Shown here one piece after another: positions 1-6,434 of a DNA stretch of 10,297 nucleotides; position 1 is the first letter of the stretch, and the number at the start of each line of letters is the position of its first letter. Both the position numbers and the translations under genes were made by a program. Origin of the DNA: Syntrophorhabdaceae bacterium PtaU1.Bin034 (lineage in GTDB: Bacteria > Desulfobacterota_G > Syntrophorhabdia > Syntrophorhabdales > WCHB1-27). Below the pieces are notes generated by a model. That model had not been told where the DNA came from and searched no databases. It saw nothing but the letters and a program-made list of their open reading frames with translations. The stretch lies in the NCBI GenBank assembly GCA_002067405.1, contig MVRP01000147.1, positions 1-10,297 of the forward strand, given 5' to 3'.

Positions 1-144
1 GCCGTACTGTTCCGAGAGCTGTGTGCCTTCCCTATCGTAAAGCCTCGGTACGTAAGGGCCCGTATCCATCCATACCTGCTGCGCCCTTTCCGTCCACTCG
101 AACCTGTGGCCTACATGCATGTGCACATCGATTATTCGCTCCAT
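1..144 (-). CDS. Amidohydrolase-family protein, 5' end only (runs off left edge)
   Basis: This is the first 48 codons of a leftward gene whose remainder lies outside the window, and the frame is open to the edge. The protein begins MERIIDVHMHVGHRFEW. A hydrophobic strand ending in D-V-H-M-H at residues 6-10 is the typical first beta strand of TIM-barrel metal-dependent amidohydrolases (amidohydrolase_2 type), where the two histidines bind the catalytic metal. The ATG at 144 follows a purine-rich AGAGGGG sequence (153-159) at about 8 nt. A perfect TATAAT box lies about 70 nt further upstream on the same strand. The gene is divergent from the exported hydrolase at 259. Family is inferred from the HxH motif and N-terminal shape alone. 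The substrate cannot be told; decarboxylases and hydrolases both occur in this family. Confidence 0.7.
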   Translation of the reverse strand, partial: MERIIDVHMHVGHRFEWTERAQQVWMDTGPYVPRLYDREGTQLSEQYG

Positions 145-169
145 CTTTCTTTCCCCTCTGCTTCTGCTG

Positions 170-185
170 CCCGGCGTCCCGGCGT
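170..185. repeat. Tandem 8-bp repeat in divergent intergenic region
   Basis: CCCGGCGT occurs twice back to back. It lies in what would be the 5' leader of the leftward amidohydrolase gene and just upstream of the -35 of the rightward promoter. It could be incidental GC-rich sequence or a binding site. Confidence 0.5.
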
Positions 186-194
186 CTGGCCCCC

Positions 195-223
195 TTGACT
201 GCCGGTTCTTTTTCTCCTATCAT
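195..223 (+). promoter_or_regulatory. Sigma-70 promoter for the FGase-like gene
   Basis: TTGACT (195-200), a 17-nt spacer and TATCAT (218-223) match the consensus at five of six positions each. Predicted transcription start is near 230, leaving a leader of about 29 nt before ATG 259. This argues against the upstream TTG at 235 as the start. Confidence 0.65.
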
Positions 224-227
224 TATA
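222..227 (-). promoter_or_regulatory. -10 box of promoter for the amidohydrolase gene
   Basis: On the minus strand this is a perfect TATAAT. No good -35 hexamer stands 16-18 nt upstream. It overlaps the -10 box of the rightward promoter (218-223), so the two divergent promoters would compete for RNA polymerase. Confidence 0.45.
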
Positions 228-258
228 CCTACTTTTGGGAATTGCCGGGACAAGATAT

Positions 259-1092
259 ATGTGGGGCAGGTTAGTCAAAGGAGGGACGATTTTTCTTGCG
301 GGGGTTTTTATCTTTCTTTCCCTTCAACCTCAAAAAGCGAACGCTGAAGAGCTGGGCCCTGCAGTCATAGAAAACATCAGACGCACCGAGTTCGGCCTCA
401 TCAATTATGATCAGGAGGCGGACCCCTATTACGGCTATATAAAAGGCACTATCCCTGTTTTGATCTCCGCGCCTCACGGCTGCAAACATTACAGGACAAG
501 AGAAAGCCGCTGGAAGGAGGAGGATGCCTACACCTCTTCGCTGGCTATCGAGCTTGGCCGCCTCACAGGGGCACACGTGCTGTTCCTCAAGAATAGGGCG
601 GGAGAAGACCCGAATAATGATATCGGAACGCAATACAAGAAATTCCTCAGGAAGGTGGTCAAGAAGAACGGAATACGGTTTGTGCTCGATCTCCATGGCG
701 CTGCCGCTGACCAACCTTTCAAGATCGATGTCGGCACAATGGCAAATGTGATCGAACAAAGCTCCTGCCCGACCTTCAGGAGCATTATTGAAAAGAATTT
801 CTCCGGATTCGAGGAGGCGATCTTCAACCGGAGATTCGCTGCCAACGGCCGGGGCACAGTCACCTGTTTTGCGAGAAATACCCTCAGGATAGAGGCTGCG
901 CAGATCGAAATCAATGCCCGTTACAGGATCGTCGAAAGCAAGACATCGGGCTTCAAGGCAAACAGTAATGACGTTTTGGACCTGGTCAAGAGGCTGCAGG
1001 GGATCGTTACGGAGATAAGTCAGCGCATACAGAGTGCCGGATCAGGCTTTCCGGCAGACAACCAAACAACAACCGTCGCAAAAGAATCTTAA
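259..1092 (+). CDS. Exported N-formylglutamate amidohydrolase-like hydrolase
   Basis: A 277-residue secreted protein of the N-formylglutamate amidohydrolase superfamily, zinc hydrolases with a carboxypeptidase-like fold. Residues 1-29 form a type I signal peptide: a basic start (MWGRLVKGG), a hydrophobic core, and an A-N-A cleavage site. The mature part holds the expected motifs: A-P-H-G near residue 73 and an acidic K-E-E-D near 86-89 (likely metal ligands), L-D-L-H-G near 143-147 (third metal ligand), and Q-I-E-I near 215-218, typical of the C-terminal strand. ATG 259 is preferred over TTG 235 because it gives a clean signal peptide and fits the promoter. A strong GGAGG at 280-284 lies inside the gene with no usual start after it. 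The stop codon overlaps that of pgsW in a shared TTAA. Cytoplasmic FGases act in histidine degradation. An exported one beside PGA genes more likely acts on gamma-glutamyl material, which is inference. Confidence 0.8.
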   Translation: MWGRLVKGGTIFLAGVFIFLSLQPQKANAEELGPAVIENIRRTEFGLINYDQEADPYYGYIKGTIPVLISAPHGCKHYRTRESRWKEEDAYTSSLAIELGRLTGAHVLFLKNRAGEDPNNDIGTQYKKFLRKVVKKNGIRFVLDLHGAAADQPFKIDVGTMANVIEQSSCPTFRSIIEKNFSGFEEAIFNRRFAANGRGTVTCFARNTLRIEAAQIEINARYRIVESKTSGFKANSNDVLDLVKRLQGIVTEISQRIQSAGSGFPADNQTTTVAKES

Positions 1093-2225
1093 ACCATCGG
1101 TTCCGGCGGGCCTATCTCTTCCCTCTTCGAAGACGCCTGCAGTATGCGGAATCCCCAATCAGACCGCGAGAAAACATAAAGGCCGACAACGATTCCCAGC
1201 AGAACGCCGCCCGCCAGCCAGGGATTGTATTCGGTCTGAAGATAGATGGATCCTTCCCCTACCTTTGGTATGGAGGTCGGCGCAATAGGGAACCCGTAGT
1301 GGGTTGCGAGCTGCCGGATGTTGCCGAGATGTATTACGGGTATCTTCTCCTTGAGGAAGCGATTTATGACAGAATCGACTTTGGCGTCCACCGGGTGGTC
1401 AGGTGGGAGGAGCCCCGGTTTCAGAAGGACCTTAAAGGGGCGAATGCCGGCAGATACGATACCGCCGCCCACGTTGATGAAAACCTTCGGGGCCGACTTC
1501 CTGAAATAGACGGCCATCCTCTCGTCAATGTTCTGCTTCAGCGTTTTTGATTTCAACAGGGTCAACCCGTTCCTGTTTATCGCTTTCAGGATGTATTCCC
1601 GCCCTTTTTGCGTCATCTCTCTTCCCTGGTCGTTCTTGCCCCCCATGGACGCCACGGAAGAGCGGAAAGGAAAAGTGCCTTGTTTATAGAGGAAATGTTC
1701 CATGTCGATCCAAAGAAAGTCCGGGTTGTTCGCCCCCCATTGCGACCCGCTGGCCGAAGAGATGATGGTGGGGTCAAGGCCGAGGGTTTTGAGCGCTGCC
1801 AGAACTGCGATATTGAGGGCGGGGAAAGACCCCGAAAAACTGACGGCCACCGGATCGCCTTCCTTGACCCCCGCCTGCTCCAGCAGGTCAACGATAAGAC
1901 CGGCAAAATTCGGGTTGACGGAGGTCTGCTTGGACTCGAGATTACCCGGATCGCTCGTCACGGGCGTGACAAAGGACCCGATCAAGCCGGAATCGGCAGG
2001 ATCGACGGACGAGTCTATTGCGATGCCTTGCCGCAGCCGCTCGTCCCTTAGCAGTTCCATTGCCTCCAGGGCGAGCCTTGATGCTTCGATCTTCTTCTCG
2101 TAGTGCGGTCTTCTGCCCTCCACGCGGAAGTGCTCTACCGCGACGATGCCCGTCACCGAGAACAGCGCCATGAGGATAAAGGCAAAGACAGGCGTGCTTT
2201 GGGGTCTCCAGTAGATATTCTTCAT
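1089..2225 (-). CDS. pgsW: Poly-gamma-glutamate system protein PgsW
   Basis: A 378-residue membrane-anchored protein that I recognise as the PgsW-type poly-gamma-glutamate system family, found next to PgsB and PgsC in bacteria whose clusters depart from the Bacillus BCA layout. It has an N-terminal transmembrane segment (about 12-30), a large soluble domain, and a second transmembrane segment (about 336-354) followed by a short charged tail. Conspicuous stretches are V-S-F-S-G-S-F-P-A-L-N and N-V-G-G-G-I-V-S-A-G, both suggesting turns of an alpha/beta fold. The biochemical role is unknown to me; assembly or export of the polymer is plausible. The start at 2225 is chosen because its ATG overlaps the pgsC stop as ATGA, a translational-coupling arrangement. 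An upstream in-frame start at 2297 would add 24 residues inside pgsC and is unlikely. Its stop abuts the convergent hydrolase gene. Confidence 0.85.
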   Translation of the reverse strand: MKNIYWRPQSTPVFAFILMALFSVTGIVAVEHFRVEGRRPHYEKKIEASRLALEAMELLRDERLRQGIAIDSSVDPADSGLIGSFVTPVTSDPGNLESKQTSVNPNFAGLIVDLLEQAGVKEGDPVAVSFSGSFPALNIAVLAALKTLGLDPTIISSASGSQWGANNPDFLWIDMEHFLYKQGTFPFRSSVASMGGKNDQGREMTQKGREYILKAINRNGLTLLKSKTLKQNIDERMAVYFRKSAPKVFINVGGGIVSAGIRPFKVLLKPGLLPPDHPVDAKVDSVINRFLKEKIPVIHLGNIRQLATHYGFPIAPTSIPKVGEGSIYLQTEYNPWLAGGVLLGIVVGLYVFSRSDWGFRILQASSKREEIGPPEPMV

Positions 2226-2677
2226 GCCGCAAGCCTTGACCCGAATATGAGGATAAGAATGAGACGGACCACGACAGAGGCCGTGATAAGCGAGCAAAAC
2301 GATTCTATTACCCCGCGCCTGTCAAGCCACACTGCAATCAGACCAGGAATAATGTAGCCGACCACCTTATGTTCAACCCCTTCCAGCGGAGCGAATCCAC
2401 CCATAAGGTAACGGGCCAGCATTCCCATCAGGTAGCCGGCCAGAATCATCAGGACCGTGCGGCGTCTGCCGAAGATGATGACTATGGAGCCGAGCATGCG
2501 TATGAGGGCGAAGGCAGCAAATCCGGCTGCGAGCGTGGCGGCAACAGTCCAAGGTTCCGTGAGGTGAAGGGCGAGATAGCCGGGGACGACCAGGCCTCCC
2601 CCTGCGATGCCGAGAAATTCTGACAGGACCAAGCTCACGCCGAGTCCGATGCCGATAGAGATCGAAAGAAGATCCAT
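2222..2677 (-). CDS. pgsC: Poly-gamma-glutamate biosynthesis protein PgsC/CapC
   Basis: A 151-residue integral membrane protein, the usual length for PgsC/CapC. It consists almost wholly of hydrophobic segments (about five), with the characteristic glycine-rich N-terminal part (E-F-L-G-I-A-G-G-G-L-V-V-P-G-Y, about residues 20-34) and an R-R-R-T loop near the middle. In Bacillus, PgsC forms the membrane-bound synthase with the ATP-dependent ligase PgsB. The AAGGAGGT at 2684-2691 is 7 nt from ATG 2677 but only 4 nt from GTG 2680, so ATG 2677 is preferred. The pgsB stop and this start overlap in TGATG, and the pgsC stop overlaps the pgsW start in ATGA, so expression of the three is probably coupled. 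Confidence 0.93.
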   Translation of the reverse strand: MDLLSISIGIGLGVSLVLSEFLGIAGGGLVVPGYLALHLTEPWTVAATLAAGFAAFALIRMLGSIVIIFGRRRTVLMILAGYLMGMLARYLMGGFAPLEGVEHKVVGYIIPGLIAVWLDRRGVIESFCSLITASVVVRLILILIFGSRLAA

Positions 2678-3885
2678 CACGCGACCTCCTTCTTGAGCGC
2701 TTCCCTGAGAATACCCCGGTTCTGAAAGAACCGGGCGAGGCTCAGCCCCTGGCCTTTTGCATTCCCCATGCCGACGACCAATGCGGATCTCCCTGCCCGC
2801 TCGACAATGATCTCGAATATGTCGCTGTCGCTGTCATGCTCAAGGACAAGGACTTTCCTGAGGGGCATTCCCTCCGAGATAGCCGACTTGAGAAAAAAGT
2901 AGGTGCCCGAACCTATGAGCAGGTAGTAATCCGCCGGTTGCCAGCGGACGCATGCCTGACCGAGCTGCTGGGATCTCACGGGCCGGTCGGTTCTGCAATT
3001 GAAGATCGCTATCCGCTTTTCAGCCCCGGCATACCTGTTCAGGGCCATATTCCAGAGTTGTTCCGTCGACTCCGGGTCATTTGCCGCAAAGGCATTGACG
3101 AAATAGATTTGCCGCCCGAAAAACCTGATATGGGAGACGGTCATGGCTCCCGGGTCGGGCGGCGCCTTCCTCATGCCGGTCAACGCGGTCTGACGATCGA
3201 TGCCGAGTTCCCCGCACACGCGAAGGGCGAGGGCAACGTTTTCCTTATGTTCCACGTAAGGGAAGCCTTCCATCTCCTCGTCCGTGACGGCAGCCACGTC
3301 TTTGGGAGTGACGGCCAAAAGCCGTGTTTTCCGGTCAAGCACCGCCTTTTCGAATATGGGTAGATATTTTTGCTCCGCCGTGAACAGTATCGCCCCTACC
3401 GGGGTGGTGCCTGCAAGGGCCCATGCCACGTCTTCTTCTTTCGGACCCATTACCTCAAGATGGTCCGGACGTACATTAGTGATAATGCCATGGGTGGATT
3501 GCAGGAAACGAGATTCGGAGAGCCATTGAAGATGCGGCTGAAGGGCCATGCACTCCACCACGATGGCTTGCGCACCGTAACTTGCGGCCGTGGCAACGAT
3601 ACGGACCTGCTCGATCACATTGGGGCCTACAGGCCTGAACACTGGGTATTCGGACGCGTCGGGAAGGATCATTCTCGCGAGGGTACCGGTTGTTTTCGCG
3701 CAGGTAACAAGGCCGCCCGCCCGCAACCCGCCTGCGATCAGTCGGGTCACGCTCGATTTGCCGCGTGTCCCGTTCACATGGATGCGGATCGGTATGGACG
3801 AGAGATTCCGTCTGTGGAACAGTGCTTCGACAAAAGCAAGCAGGACGAGGACGACGAAGACAAGAAGGAGTATGACCGGACCCAC
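2677..3885 (-). CDS. pgsB: Poly-gamma-glutamate synthase PgsB/CapB
   Basis: A 402-residue Mur-ligase-related enzyme that polymerises glutamate through gamma-amide bonds using ATP; its length is normal for PgsB/CapB. Residues 3-22 are a transmembrane anchor. The ATP-binding P-loop is H-V-N-G-T-R-G-K-S-S at 36-45. V-E-C-M-A-L-Q-P (110-117) and T-N-V-R-P-D-H-L-E-V-M-G (136-147) are the other family hallmarks, the latter matching the Mur ligase metal/nucleotide site. No truncation or frameshift is seen. The start is GTG at 3885 with an AAGGTAGGA-type ribosome site (3888-3896). A 151-nt gap with a strong hairpin and a possible promoter separates it from the lipoprotein gene upstream, and it overlaps pgsC downstream. 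It acts at the inner face of the cytoplasmic membrane with PgsC. Confidence 0.95.
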   Translation of the reverse strand: MGPVILLLVFVVLVLLAFVEALFHRRNLSSIPIRIHVNGTRGKSSVTRLIAGGLRAGGLVTCAKTTGTLARMILPDASEYPVFRPVGPNVIEQVRIVATAASYGAQAIVVECMALQPHLQWLSESRFLQSTHGIITNVRPDHLEVMGPKEEDVAWALAGTTPVGAILFTAEQKYLPIFEKAVLDRKTRLLAVTPKDVAAVTDEEMEGFPYVEHKENVALALRVCGELGIDRQTALTGMRKAPPDPGAMTVSHIRFFGRQIYFVNAFAANDPESTEQLWNMALNRYAGAEKRIAIFNCRTDRPVRSQQLGQACVRWQPADYYLLIGSGTYFFLKSAISEGMPLRKVLVLEHDSDSDIFEIIVERAGRSALVVGMGNAKGQGLSLARFFQNRGILREALKKEVA

Positions 3886-3940
3886 TGTCCTACCTTCGGT
3901 CCTTGTTGCGACTGCTTATTTTTCCCCGGCCCATAGGGTA

Positions 3941-3968
3941 AATATAAGCACTGCCTCCTGGGCGGCAA
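3941..3968 (-). promoter_or_regulatory. Possible internal promoter for pgsBCW
   Basis: On the minus strand TTGCCG (3963-3968), a 16-nt spacer and TATATT (3941-3946) give 4/6 and 5/6 consensus matches, with a TG just upstream of the -10. It would start transcription near 3934, about 49 nt before the pgsB GTG and downstream of the hairpin at 3994-4024. pgsBCW could then be expressed apart from the lipoprotein gene. Confidence 0.4.
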
Positions 3969-3982
3969 CACGATCGCCTTCA

Positions 3983-4024
3983 GTGCAGGACAAGGTGCAG
4001 GAGCGATCAAATCGCTCCTGCACC
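3983..4024 (-). promoter_or_regulatory. Perfect 14-bp hairpin plus third arm copy, between lipoprotein gene and pgsB
   Basis: Positions 3994-4007 and 4011-4024 are perfect 14-bp inverted repeats around a 3-nt loop (CAA). The outer arm sequence GTGCAGGA recurs at 3983-3990, so in the leftward RNA the first arm could pair with either of two later UCCUGCAC copies. There is no U-run after the stem, so it is not a canonical intrinsic terminator. It could be an attenuator, an mRNA-processing or stabilising stem, or a protein site. It lies 12 nt past the lipoprotein stop codon. Confidence 0.6.
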
Positions 4025-4036
4025 CTTATATGTATG

Positions 4037-4567
4037 TTACGGTTTCGTCGCCTTCTCGGTTTTCTCCGGGCTCTCAGCCTCTTTGCAGAAATGATCGAGG
4101 ATGTACTCTTCCGCGGTATCTCCATGAATGGTCGTCCACGGGCTGGGCTTTCTCCATGTCTCGGAGGAACCGTCCCATTGGACGCCCTGGACTATGAGCG
4201 ACCGGTACTTCTGCTTGACACAGTCTATCACATCGAGGGAGATTATCTCCTTTTGGGGCGACCTCTGCGGAAAAACCCTTTTTCGCCAGACCTGCACCAT
4301 GTTCTTCGACGGGAAGGTCATCCCCTCCTTGTCCAGGTAGTACACCACGCGGGCCCCGTCGGTCGCGTATTCCTCCCACTTCTTTTCGCGCTCTTCCTCC
4401 TTGGCCAATTCGGCCAGTCGAGCTGCCTCCTCCTGCTTCATCTGTTCCGTCTGTCTACCCTGTTCCGTTGTCTTCTTCGCTGATTTTCCCAGACTGCAGC
4501 CCGTGATTATCAAGGCGATGACGCATACGAAACAAATGACGGACCAGAACTGCCTGTTCATCTTCAT
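4037..4567 (-). CDS. Lipoprotein with surface-adhesin-E-like domain
   Basis: A 176-residue predicted lipoprotein, first gene of the leftward pgs unit. Residues 5-24 form a lipoprotein signal ending in I-I-T-G-C, with Cys24 as the lipidated residue. Residues 30-62 are highly charged and probably helical or coiled coil (M-K-Q-E-E-A-A-R-L-A-E-L-A-K-E-E). From about 62 on the pattern resembles the small domain found in surface-adhesin E lipoproteins: W-E-E-Y-A, V-V-Y-Y-L-D, V-Q-V-W-R-K, D-V-I-D-C, a W-x-x-I strand, and a late F-C that could pair with the D-C cysteine. The start at 4567 is set by AAAGGAGGTG (4573-4582), 7 nt before the ATG. A longer frame from 4600 has no such site. Domain assignment is by pattern and moderate; any role in PGA retention or export is inferred only from position. 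Confidence 0.75.
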   Translation of the reverse strand: MKMNRQFWSVICFVCVIALIITGCSLGKSAKKTTEQGRQTEQMKQEEAARLAELAKEEEREKKWEEYATDGARVVYYLDKEGMTFPSKNMVQVWRKRVFPQRSPQKEIISLDVIDCVKQKYRSLIVQGVQWDGSSETWRKPSPWTTIHGDTAEEYILDHFCKEAESPEKTEKATKP

Positions 4568-4590
4568 CTCTACACCTCCTTTGCCGCTAG

Positions 4591-4618
4591 AGTTTAGCAA
4601 AGACGGCCAAAAAGTAAA
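4591..4618 (-). promoter_or_regulatory. Promoter for the lipoprotein-pgsBCW unit
   Basis: On the minus strand TTTACT (4613-4618), a 16-nt spacer ending in TGC, and TAAACT (4591-4596): 4/6 matches each with an extended -10. Predicted start is near 4584, giving a very short leader that contains the ribosome site at 4573-4582. Confidence 0.4.
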
Positions 4619-4668
4619 TAAATAGTTGTATCCCTCCGCTGCACGTCGTGAGGGGCAGGTCGTTGTCA

Positions 4669-4692
4669 GCCGGCCCGTTTTAATGGACCGGC
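4669..4692. repeat. Imperfect palindrome at the GGT start
   Basis: Two 11-nt arms (4669-4679 and 4682-4692) pair with one mismatch and one G-T pair around TT. It ends 3 nt before ATG 4696, where the ribosome site should be. It could be an operator or a translation-blocking hairpin. Alternatively, translation starts further downstream. Confidence 0.45.
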
Positions 4693-4695
4693 CCC

Positions 4696-6411
4696 ATGAT
4701 TACATTTTATTTTGTGTCGCATTGCAATTGCCCGATAACAGCCGGAAGGCGATGGCTCCATCATATTGTGCTGATCGTGCTGCTCTGCATCTCCCTGTGC
4801 AGGTGCTCCCAAGAGGAATCCCGGTCCGCTGAATCGAATTCTCCTCACGCCCCGAAGTCCGGCATGGTGGCGACCGCGCACCCCGTCTCTTCCCAGGTGG
4901 GTGTGGAAATCCTGAAGAAAGGGGGAAATGCGGTTGACGCTGCTGTCGCATGTGCCTTCGCGCTCGGCGTGGTAGAGCCTTACGCCTCGGGAATCGGCGG
5001 CGGCGGCTTCATGCTGGTCTATCTTGCGAAGTCGAAGAAGGTGGCGGCACTGGATTACAGGGAGACGGCGCCGGGGAGCGTGAAGGCACAACAGCTCAAG
5101 GGAGATCAGATGAAAGTCGGTGCGCGCTCGGTTGCCGTGCCCGGAACGGTCGCGGGTCTCACCCTTGCCCTCGAGAAATGGGGCAGAATGGACCTGGCGA
5201 CCGTCATGGAACCCGCCATAGGGCTTGCCGAAGATGGGGTTGTGGTGGAAAAATTGCTTGCGGGCATGATGCGAAACCAGTCAGCGAAGCTTTCGCGGTT
5301 TCCGGAGGCGGCAAGGACCTACCTGAAGAATGGCGACAGGACCTTTAAGGAAGGCGACAGGATCTATCAGAAAGACCTGGCAAAGACCTACAGGTTGATC
5401 GCAGAAAAAGGGCCGGACGCCTTCTACAGGGGGAAGATTGCCCGGGCAATCGACAAACAGATGAAGCGTTCCGGGGGCTGGCTGAACAGCAGGGATCTGG
5501 CGGACTATCGCCCGATACAACGCAATCCCGTCAAGGGGATGTATCGAGGCTACGAAATCTTTTCGATGCCTCCGCCGAGCTCGGGCGGCGTCCTGATCAT
5601 CGAAATGCTCCACATTCTGCAAGGATATGATTTTGTACGAAAGGGGCATAACAGTGCCGACGCCGTTCAAATTATGGCTGAGGCAATGAGGAGGATTTTT
5701 GTCGACAGAACGCGATTTATGGGCGACCCTGATTTCGTGCACGTGCCGGAAAAGGCCCTGCTGTCCGAGCCGTATGCGGTGAAGGTGAGGGCAGGGATCG
5801 AGGAAGGAAAGATAAACAGGAAGATCGCGATGCCCAATCCTGCCGCTTATGAGTCGACCCAGACCACGCATGTCTCGGTAGTTGATGAAGAGGGCAACCT
5901 TGTGGCCCTCACCCAAACCCTCAATTCGTTCTTCGGGTCAGGCATGGTAGTGCCGGGCACAGGAATTCTGCTCAACAACGAGATGAGCGATTTTACCGCT
6001 GAAAAAGGACAGCCGAACTCCATAGAGCCGGGGAAACGACCGATAAGCAGTATTTCACCCACCATTGTGCTCAAGGACGGAAAACCGTATCTGGCCATCG
6101 GCATGGCCGGCGCCACGAGGATCATAAGCGGGCTCCCTCAGATCCTCGTGAACATGATCGACTACAAAATGGACATCCAAAAGGCGATAGACGCGCCACG
6201 AATCCATTGTCATTCAGAGGAGATATCGTTGGAATCGCGCATTCCCCCACGTGTCAGAAAGGGCCTCGTCGATATGGGGTACGGGCTGGACGTCAGGAAG
6301 GCGTATGACCTCTATTTCGGCGGAGCGCAAGGGGTAATGATCGACCAGAGAACGGGCGCGCTACAGGGAGGGGCAGACCCCAGGAGGGCGGGAAGCGTCG
6401 TCGGCTATTGA
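4696..6411 (+). CDS. ggt: Exported gamma-glutamyltransferase (GGT / CapD family)
   Basis: A 571-residue N-terminal-nucleophile hydrolase that transfers or hydrolyses gamma-glutamyl groups. The N-terminus carries a membrane signal (about residues 18-37, R-R-W-L-H-H then a hydrophobic run ending S-L-C-R-C). A lipobox at Cys37 is possible but poor because of the Arg before it. Family motifs follow: G-G-N-A-V-D-A-A (76-83), E-P-Y-A-S-G-I-G-G-G-G (94-104), Y-R-E-T-A-P (121-126, with the substrate-binding Arg122), and E-S-T-Q-T-T-H (386-392). Autocleavage before Thr390 should yield subunits of 389 and 182 residues. P-I-S-S-I-S-P is conserved. The segment before it is about 10 residues shorter than in E. 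coli, so the lid loop is missing. The usual G-G of the oxyanion loop is G472-A473. No clear ribosome site precedes ATG 4696, so the start is uncertain. Beside pgsBCW it may cleave or anchor PGA, like CapD. Confidence 0.93.
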   Translation: MITFYFVSHCNCPITAGRRWLHHIVLIVLLCISLCRCSQEESRSAESNSPHAPKSGMVATAHPVSSQVGVEILKKGGNAVDAAVACAFALGVVEPYASGIGGGGFMLVYLAKSKKVAALDYRETAPGSVKAQQLKGDQMKVGARSVAVPGTVAGLTLALEKWGRMDLATVMEPAIGLAEDGVVVEKLLAGMMRNQSAKLSRFPEAARTYLKNGDRTFKEGDRIYQKDLAKTYRLIAEKGPDAFYRGKIARAIDKQMKRSGGWLNSRDLADYRPIQRNPVKGMYRGYEIFSMPPPSSGGVLIIEMLHILQGYDFVRKGHNSADAVQIMAEAMRRIFVDRTRFMGDPDFVHVPEKALLSEPYAVKVRAGIEEGKINRKIAMPNPAAYESTQTTHVSVVDEEGNLVALTQTLNSFFGSGMVVPGTGILLNNEMSDFTAEKGQPNSIEPGKRPISSISPTIVLKDGKPYLAIGMAGATRIISGLPQILVNMIDYKMDIQKAIDAPRIHCHSEEISLESRIPPRVRKGLVDMGYGLDVRKAYDLYFGGAQGVMIDQRTGALQGGADPRRAGSVVGY

Positions 6412-6434
6412 ATGGTTATCTCTGTTTCGGAAAA

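Noticed and set aside
32..253. Leftward frame of 73 codons in the divergent intergenic region
   Set aside because: It overlaps the better-supported amidohydrolase start in another frame, spans both promoters, and encodes low-complexity basic sequence without a recognisable motif.
3774..4010. Leftward frame overlapping the pgsB start and upstream gap
   Set aside because: The serine- and cysteine-rich product is a shadow of the pgsB transmembrane coding sequence read in another frame, and it has no ribosome site.
4752..4832. ATG after GGAAGG inside the GGT 5' region
   Set aside because: It is out of frame with GGT and ends after 26 codons without any recognisable product. Considered as a frameshift hint, but the GGT frame is intact.
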